DNA from: Parietaria judaica | Lineage: Eukaryota; Streptophyta; Magnoliopsida; Rosales; Urticaceae | Length of the DNA: 64,000 bases | Direction: 5' to 3' | NCBI GenBank assembly: GCA_954871525.1 | Contig: OX940868.1 | Span: forward strand, 22,129,056-22,193,055 | Part shown: positions 57,087 through 64,000 of the stretch, one piece after another | How the letters are laid out: the number at the start of each line of letters is the position of its first letter | Position numbering within the stretch: position 1 is the stretch's first letter | Notes under the pieces: model-generated | The model's input: only the letters and a program-made list of their open reading frames with translations | Told to the model about the DNA's origin: nothing | The model's database searches: none | Program-made: the position numbers and the translations under genes

Positions 57087-60000
57087 GGCAACAAATTCCG
57101 AAACGATTCAGTTTCGAAACCTTTGATCCTGACTTGTCTGGTTTATCACGCTTCGCTCTTCGGTTCAAGAACACAAACACAGTGAAACTTCGTGAGCGGC
57201 CTCGACGAACTTATTGATTAATCAATTTGGATTCATCACGTTACAGTGTGACAAGAAAAGAGAAAAGAGAGACAAGTCCATACTGTTTTAAGAATGCATG
57301 GCATATGTACCATAGTCTAAGATTTTTGAACTTCAAATTTAAATTATATATTGATGTTTTTTTTAATTGAATATATTCAAATTAAGCATCCATTAAATGC
57401 CAATGAGCAGAAAATGTTGGAAGAGAACTAGGCAAACCCTTTAATTTCTTTGTACTTGGGTGTGGACTCCAAAAACCCATAAATCTTTTATAGAAATTTG
57501 CAAAACAATATCTCCCCTCACTTACATATATACATTTATGTTCATATTTAACTGATTAATTCACAGCTGGGATGATCTTCTCTGCCAAAATTTATTCTGA
57601 AAAGTTGGTCCAAATTTAGTTCTAGTGAATTCCATTGAGCAAAGACATAAATGCCCACATGCTCATTAGACATATGTTAAGTAATTTCTGACGTTACGTA
57701 TTTGTAAATTTTCCATATATAGCTAATGCCTGACCAAATGAAGTTTACATAGAATATGCCATAGAGTACTTGGAGAAGAAAAAATAAAATAGCGGCTTTT
57801 TCATTTGTGGGTTTTTTTTTTTCGTAGAATGCTCGCATACCATTTCACAAGTCTTTCGTAATACCAAATTTGAATAAATTTCTCAAATTTATAATTTCCA
57901 CAAAATTTTCACAAGTTCGTCTTTAATTTTTTACCTTTTTAACTCTATAATTGTAAATGAAGTACATTTATATTTGTTTCAAAATTGCAGTTGATATACC
58001 TTCTTTGACATGAACATACCAATTTAAAAGGGAGATTAAGAAAGAAATAATAAAATAAAATAAAAAATAGAAAGGGCTGGAATTTGTGGTATAGGGTCAT
58101 GTGGCCTTTGAAGGAGTTGAATGAAATGCATGAACTTGGATGTTATTTGCTTCGCAAGCCATTTATATTTATATTAAAAGCCACTAGATTCTTCTACTTC
58201 CCTAGGCATATATAGCTGTTTATTTTCCATTTCTTTATTTCCTCACTTATAATTATATCACCTAAACACCTCCACATTGCAATGGAATTCCAGTATATAT
58301 AAATTATATATGTACTTGCTCACCATTATTTCACGTCTCTTTAATAATATACGACATATACATGGTTTATCTTTAACGAGTCTTTCAAGAAACTTCCGAA
58401 GAGGTTACTCATCTTAGACAAACCAAGCACGCTTTTTAAATTTTGGAGTTCATTTGGACGAGATATTAAAAAGATCTCGAAAATTTAAGCATGCTTTATA
58501 TGTAGAAATTCTAAGGTGAGCGATTTCTATAAAAGTTTTCGAATGAAAAGAACAAAATACGATGCAAAGTCTCGTATTGACATGGAGAAACATTCGTCAA
58601 AATTTGATTAAAAGAAAATGTTATGATGTACAATTATAATTACTTGATGGTAGAATTTATTTATTTGGTATAAATTCGTTTTAATTTAGTGGATTTAAGT
58701 TCATTATTGAAGCATAGACCTAAAGCTATGGAAACGATAAGTGTTGGAAACACGTGAATTGTGAGGTAAAATTGTTTATATGTTTATCTTGGAAACATAG
58801 TTACTTGCTTGCATTGAATGAGGGAAAACTTCTTTATTATATATTATAGGTGTGAGATCTTCAAAGTAAAACTCTATTATATCATATTTATTTATAATTA
58901 ATTTATAACCTTTTCAAAATTCAAACTATTTACCAAACACAATTTTTAAACATTAAAATCCCATTTAACTATCGCTTAATTTATGACTTTCTCCAACTAA
59001 TAATTCAAGAACTCTCAATTTACGTGAATACATAAGCAAAGCTCCAAACTGTAATTATAGGGTTTTTCTGTTTGGTGCTTCCTTGTTAGTTTTTTTTTCT
59101 GTATTTTTTATTTTATTTTTCAATCTCAAGTTATATATTATCAATAAGGTAATTCATAATAAGTTTATTTTTTAAGACACTTAAACAAATGTTTACTCTC
59201 TCATTCTCTAAAATCAAATATTTTTTTTTAGCAAAAATTCTACTGACATGAAATAAATGAATATGCTCAAAAAGTGAGTAAATTATAATTATAATTTCTC
59301 ATTTTTTTTCTTAATTTTTATTATTACTAATGTATCATTTTTTATTATTAAAAACTAAATTTGGTTATAGACTCCTACACGGTGCTTCACCTGAATTATA
59401 AAGCTGGCTTCACCAATGATTAGAAATTTTAGAGCACAAAACAAGATAGAGTGAATAAGACCGTAACCAAATTTTCATTAAGGTAGATCAAATTTTCAAG
59501 CGGTAAGTGGATGCCTTTGTTATACTAAGGGCGAACCATTATAATTTAAGTGTCGTTACTTTAATTTTGTTTTTGCCATTTTCATTTTTTGTTGTGGAAA
59601 TTAAGTTGAAATTCGAGATATATATATATACACACATATATATGTGTGTGAAAGTGAGAATGTCGAATTAAATATATAATCATATGCGAGTATGAACTCG
59701 ACGACTCGGTCATTAGGATAACAGGACAATATTTTGACTAATTGCATATATTATAGAAGTTGATATAATAATAATAATAAAAACCCAAACATATTAAAAA
59801 TTACATGAGAAATGGCTTTGACTGATCAATAAAGATAAGAAAATTTAAGATTTCTTGGACTATAAGCTACATTTAATTAGTATATATAGACATGGAGGCT
59901 TTCTAGCATTTTATATTTATACCTGTCACCATACACGTATCTAATGATATAAACTTTTCTAGTTGATAATATAATTATATATATTAATTAGGTAATTTAA

Positions 60001-60361
60001 ACATGTATATATATTTATTTAAGTATTTAACTATATGTACCAATGTATATAGCTACTTAGCTAGCCAGCTTACTCCAGTTAACTGGGAATACTAGAATTG
60101 GTCTATGAAAAATTCGAATGGTATTTTTTATTTAAATCGCTTTATGTAATATAATTATATAAAACATGGTTATCTTGTAGCTTTTGCATAAGTATTATAC
60201 ACATGTATTTAATTAAGTGGAAAATTATTTATTATTATTATTATTTGCCAGATGGTGAAATGAGATTCTCTTTTGTCATGACTACCATATATACATGAAT
60301 AATCGTATCATTATTATCTGTTAATTAGTATAGCATATATTATATAATATATTCAGGTTTA

Positions 60362-60399
<38 letters not shown>

Positions 60400-60499
60400 T
60401 ATTCTTCCACTCTCAGGTGTTTGAATGAATGGCTTCACACTAGGTATGAATTAAATGAGTCGGAAGAGTTCATAAATTATAAATAGTAATATGTATATC
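57087..60499. other. AT-rich intergenic DNA
   Basis: After the PIG-U 3' UTR no supported gene appears in about 3.2 kb. TA and TG microsatellite stretches occur near 59619-59650 and 60367-60394. Confidence 0.5.
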
Positions 60500-61214
60500 C
60501 AGGGGCGATTTTACATTGGGCAGAGCGGGATCGGTCGCCCCCACTCAATCCGAGATTTAAAGTCAGTTTTTTAAATATTTTTAAATATTTATACAATCAT
60601 TAATATTAAAAAATTACTCATTATATTTTCATTCTTACATTGTGGTGTAGTGGAAATAGAGTACAACATAATTTTAATTTTTGATAAGAGGTCCAAGGTT
60701 CAATTCCCACCATAGACATAAATATGCATTCTTTTCCTTCTTCATTATTTTTTTATTTTCAATGGCAAATCTATATCAATTACTAAAAAGTTAAAAAAAA
60801 AATTATCCTTCACAACTAATATATATATAAATATATATATATTTCATAAATCACACACATTTTATTTAAGTCTATTATTAAAAATTATTTTAACAATACA
60901 TTATTAAACTATCCCATATATTCATGTTATTAAAATATTAATTTATCATGACTGAATATTCGACAATCTTTTTTAAAATTATATTTCATAAAAAAAATTA
61001 AGAATTAAGGATAAGAATCCAAAAAATATATATATTTTATTGTATCGATAAAGAGATTATAATAAATTATTTTAGTTGATAAAAATTTATAAATGATAAT
61101 TGTAATGCAATATATGCTATTATATTACGCATTTTAATATTTCATCTTATTTTAAAAATTACGTTATGTTATTTTTTTCGCCCCCACTCATGAAATTTTC
61201 TGGCTTCGCCCCTG
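60500..61214. mobile_element. hAT-like element with an internal tRNA-like segment (715 bp)
   Basis: Begins CAGGGGCGATTTTACATTGG and ends GGCTTCGCCCCTG. The flanks are TGTATATC (60492-60499) and TTTATATC (61215-61222), an 8-bp duplication with one mismatch. CGCCCCCACTCA occurs near both ends (60536 and 61180). The interior is AT-rich, without transposase. Confidence 0.75.
60640..60716 (+). ncRNA. tRNA-like sequence inside the hAT element (probable pseudo-tRNA or SINE relic)
   Basis: TGTGGTGTAGTGGAAATAGA resembles an A-box region. GGTCCAAGGTTCAATTCCCA resembles a TψC arm with B box. They are about 40 bp apart, in the order of a tRNA. The acceptor stem does not pair convincingly and the region between is too AT-rich for an anticodon arm, so I do not call a functional tRNA. 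Confidence 0.35.
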
Positions 61215-61222
61215 TTTATATC

Positions 61223-62253
61223 TATACATAATTAATTAATTAGTTATATGCATATAATACAAACACCATAACTTGTACCAGATAGATCTTATTTGTCTCA
61301 CCTTTTTGTCGTTATGTGTTCCAACTTCCATTACGTGTAGAGATTGAAAATATTGACATCCATATATACAAACATGTTATATATCTATATATATATGTAT
61401 GGATTTAAGAAACTATATATGATTATTACATTTTGTAAATATTAATGGTCTTAATAAATAAATTAATTTTGAAGTAAATAAAGCATCAATTAATTTTCAT
61501 TTACCTATAAGGCATGTCCATCTTAACATAACTGGTAAGATTTACTTAATTTTTACGATTAAATTGATAGTACACAAAATTTAATTTTCAATATAATCAA
61601 TAATTACATAATTTTTTTTTTTAAAAAAATTCCATTTGTTTCAACATTTTGCACAAATTTCGTGTCATAGTGATCATCTTGCTCTTTCAAAGACAAAAAA
61701 TCAGCATGGAATTCACAAGAGAAAACTCGGTTGAACATATACCTCAAACGATTAATGGTCCTAATGACGAACTAGAAGTGTTGTTAAAAATGGTGGTTCA
61801 ACCTCGGTTTTTACTAGTGATTTCTGTGAACCACTTTTAGCGAGAGTCTAAATCTGCCGATAACTCCTATTATTTTACATGCATATCTAATTTGAATATC
61901 TCACGTTCGGAAGTAAGTAAAGTATCAATTAATATACATCAATTCACCCATATGTGAACTCTTGAGACTCAGAAGGGTCTAATATATGCGTAAACTTAGA
62001 GAAGAGTCTTAGTTTTTAAGATGATTAATCAATTGAGAAAATAAATATAAAGCATAATAACTTTTGGTTTTGCACGTCACAGACAAGAAGAACAACTTTC
62101 TCCTCAATTCTCTCTCCCTTCTGCTTTGACCAACTTATCAGCCAATAAATCATTACTATCACCGACATCTTTTTTTCTTCTTCTTTAAATATAAACTATG
62201 ATGCTTATTTCTCAAACTCTAAACCCATATAAACTCAAATGAGTACACTTAAA
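61223..62253. other. AT-rich intergenic DNA
   Basis: No gene or element found. A short open frame (61649-61840) has no recognisable features. Confidence 0.5.
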
Positions 62254-62704
62254 AAGTTAGTGACGGCAAAAATACTTAAAATTTAGTCAAAGAACCCTTT
62301 ATGTACTCAAAGTTTAAAAATATTGATAAAAGTACCTAAAATCATATATAGGGTGTTGATCACTCTATTCTCGTAATGTAATTGACTTACCCGTTAACTC
62401 TGGGCATTTGGACAAACTTAGGTTGCTGACATAGCAAGTTTTTGCCACGTGGACGAGCCCACATCAGCCTCGTTAACGACAAAACAACGAATTAAACCCT
62501 TAATTGAGCTCGTCCGCGTGGCAAAAAAATTGTTATGTCAGCAACCCAAGTTTGTCCACGTGGCCAGAGTTAACGGGTAAGTAAACTCCGTTACGAGAAT
62601 GGAGTGGTCAACGCCTCAAATGTAACTTTGAGTATTTTTTCCACCACTTTAAGTACACAAGAGGTTATTTGACCAAACTTTAGGTATTTTTGCCGTCATT
62701 AACC
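62254..62704. mobile_element. Mutator-like MITE (about 450 bp)
   Basis: The right end in reverse reads GGGTTAATGACGGCAAAAAT and the left end AAGTTAGTGACGGCAAAAAT. The arms continue to match inward: GTCAAAGAACC, ACTCCGTTACGAGAATGGAG, TTAACGGGTAAG, TTTGTCCACGTGGC. The centre has AACGACAAAACAACG. The flanks (ACACTTAAA / TACTTCAAA) are only weakly alike, so the element is old or an end has eroded. Confidence 0.7.
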
Positions 62705-63275
62705 CTACTTCAAAATAATAAATATGTGATGTTTTAAATTGTTGTGTTTCACTTGAAATTTTGGTTTAATTTTTTAATGAAAATGAAAGATCAATAATCT
62801 CAAGTGATTTTAATCATAATATTCGAATACTATTATTATGTACTCTCACCAAGGTTTAAAATGCCGCTTGCCGTTTTCGTTTCGAATTTTTCGTTTTACG
62901 GATATATCGCTTGCCGATGGGTATGTCGATGGGCAAATGGTAAAAAAAGGGCACGTCTTTTACCGGATTTACCGCATTTTTCGAATGGGCATACCGCTTG
63001 CCGATGGATATGCCGACGGATATTCTGTAAAAAATATTTGATTATTTAAGCATGATATTTATATAGGTTCAAAACTACATATTTAATAAATACAAGACAT
63101 AATTGTATATAACAAAACACATTTGTAACTTAAATATGTAGGTGAAATGTATAATGTAAAATCACATTATTAGTTGAAGTGTATAATATTAAGTCAAATT
63201 ATTATGTGAAGTGAATATGTTAAGTGTGTTATAATAAGTGAATATGCATGTAAATTGTGTATGTATGTTAGCAAA

Positions 63276-63480
63276 TTTATTATTAGTTGAAGAATATAAT
63301 ATTATATATTAAGTGTATATGTATGTTAAGTGTATAATATTATTTGAAGTGTATAATATTAAGTTAATTTATTATTAGTTGAAGAATATAATATTATATA
63401 TTAAGTGTATATGTATGTTAAGTGTATAATATTATTTGAAGTGTATAATATTAAGTTAATTTATTAGGTGAAGTTTATGT
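63276..63480. repeat. tandem repeat, about 92-bp AT-rich unit
   Basis: Two full copies and a partial one of a unit with TTTATTATTAGTTGAAGAAT, TTAAGTGTATATGTATG and TATTTGAAGTGTATAAT phrases. The upstream DNA from about 63130 contains more diverged relatives. Confidence 0.85.
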
Positions 63481-63670
63481 TAAGTGTGAATGTGTGATAT
63501 TAGTTGAATAACAAAAGTCCCACATTGATAGATGATAAGAGTTTGGTGATGTTTATATACCAAATATTAGGGACAAGGGCTTGGGCTCTAAGGGTCATAA
63601 GATTTTGTGGATGGGGGAGGACTCACACAAATGTACTACCACACGCGCGCCGCCGCCGTCCGGCCGAGAC

Positions 63671-63705
63671 GGGGTGGGGTGGGGTGGGGTGGGGTGGGGT
63701 GGGGG
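63671..63705 (+). repeat. (GGGGT)6 repeat with G-quadruplex potential
   Basis: Six GGGGT units followed by GGGGG give seven guanine runs separated by single T bases. This is the kind of sequence that can form stable intrastrand G-quadruplexes. It sits in an otherwise AT-rich area. Confidence 0.9.
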
Positions 63706-63867
63706 CAAAAGTTTAATTAGTATTTTTATGAGTAAAAACGAAAAACGACATTCCTCCAGCGTGCCCAAACGAATTTCGCGGCATTTGGGAAAACGACAGC
63801 GATAGGGCACGGATGTCGTTTCGGTAGTCTCCGGAAAACGAAAATCGGCACGAATTTCGCGGCATTT

Positions 63868-64000
63868 CGCAACTTGACTCTCACTAATGACTTAAGTTAT
63901 CACTATTTTTTTTAATAATTTGATTGATATTGCTTAATTTTTACAGGTCAAAAGCCACCACACGCGATAAATTAACTAGAGTTACTGAAAAAAGAATAAT
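63868..64000. other. intergenic DNA at the window edge
   Basis: Nothing recognisable. Confidence 0.4.

Larger units (their letters stand above)
62858..63867. mobile_element. candidate element with AAATGCCGC ends
   Basis: The left end AAATGCCGCTTGCCGTTTTC and right end (reverse) AAATGCCGCGAAATTCGTGC share nine terminal bases. Both subterminal regions are rich in CCG, CGTTTT and GGCA phrases, unlike the AT-rich middle. No duplication was verified, so the boundaries are tentative. Confidence 0.4.

Noticed and set aside
60640..60716. A functional tRNA gene
   Set aside because: Box motifs exist but the acceptor and anticodon arms do not pair well; reported only as tRNA-like.
1..64000. CRISPR arrays, operons or prokaryotic defence genes
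   Set aside because: The regular repeats found lie in a plant LTR element or in hAT termini, lack CRISPR spacing, and the gene structures are those of a plant nucleus.

Overview
The window is nuclear DNA from a flowering plant, probably a eudicot. The long intergenic stretches are AT-rich, the genes have GT-AG introns, and all six intact genes belong to plant families. I could not place the species.

Intact genes: (1) an intronless MATE/DTX exporter at 2390-3985 (-); (2) RRP36, a nucleolar 18S rRNA-processing factor, nine coding exons, 23398-24991 (+), 246 aa; (3) an F-box/PHLOEM PROTEIN 2 protein of the PP2-A13 type, three exons, 26080-27216 (-), 290 aa; (4) SCL28, a GRAS cell-cycle regulator, one coding exon, 42082-44019 (+), 645 aa, with a cluster of MYB3R-type MSA elements about 0.7 kb upstream; (5) PUX8, a UBX-domain CDC48 cofactor, eleven coding exons, 44812-49787 (-), 570 aa, convergent with SCL28; (6) PIG-U, a GPI-transamidase subunit, fourteen coding exons, 53845-57086 (+), 476 aa. 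I joined all exons by hand. Every junction keeps frame and each gene ends at a proper stop. The genes do unrelated housekeeping or regulatory jobs and do not form a cluster.

Broken genes: a GTP cyclohydrolase I pseudogene (about 33.37-33.80 kb), a LINE-type RNase H fragment (34.64-35.10 kb), and two fragments of a NOP53/SMO4-like exon (21.84 and 23.02 kb) carried in or beside a hAT-like element just upstream of RRP36.

The rest is mostly non-autonomous transposons. 5-16 kb: a SINE-like unit and several hAT-type elements with 8-bp target duplications, one nested in another. 15-23 kb: a 3-kb Helitron, then a compound hAT-like element (CAGGGCCGGCCC ends) followed by a tandem array of its terminus. 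27-31 kb: two elements with perfect 9-bp duplications (Mutator-like), one a 990-bp near-perfect hairpin. 35.8-40.75 kb: a complete, young, non-autonomous LTR retrotransposon with 595-bp LTRs differing at 4 positions, target duplication CTTCT, and an interior made largely of five blocks of tandem repeats plus an antisense coding remnant. Smaller inverted-repeat elements lie in introns of RRP36 and PUX8.

Most noteworthy: the tandem-repeat-packed LTR element with its antisense ORF remnant; the transposon-carried NOP53 exon and the terminus array ending 100 bp before RRP36; the MSA cluster at SCL28; and the GTP cyclohydrolase relic.
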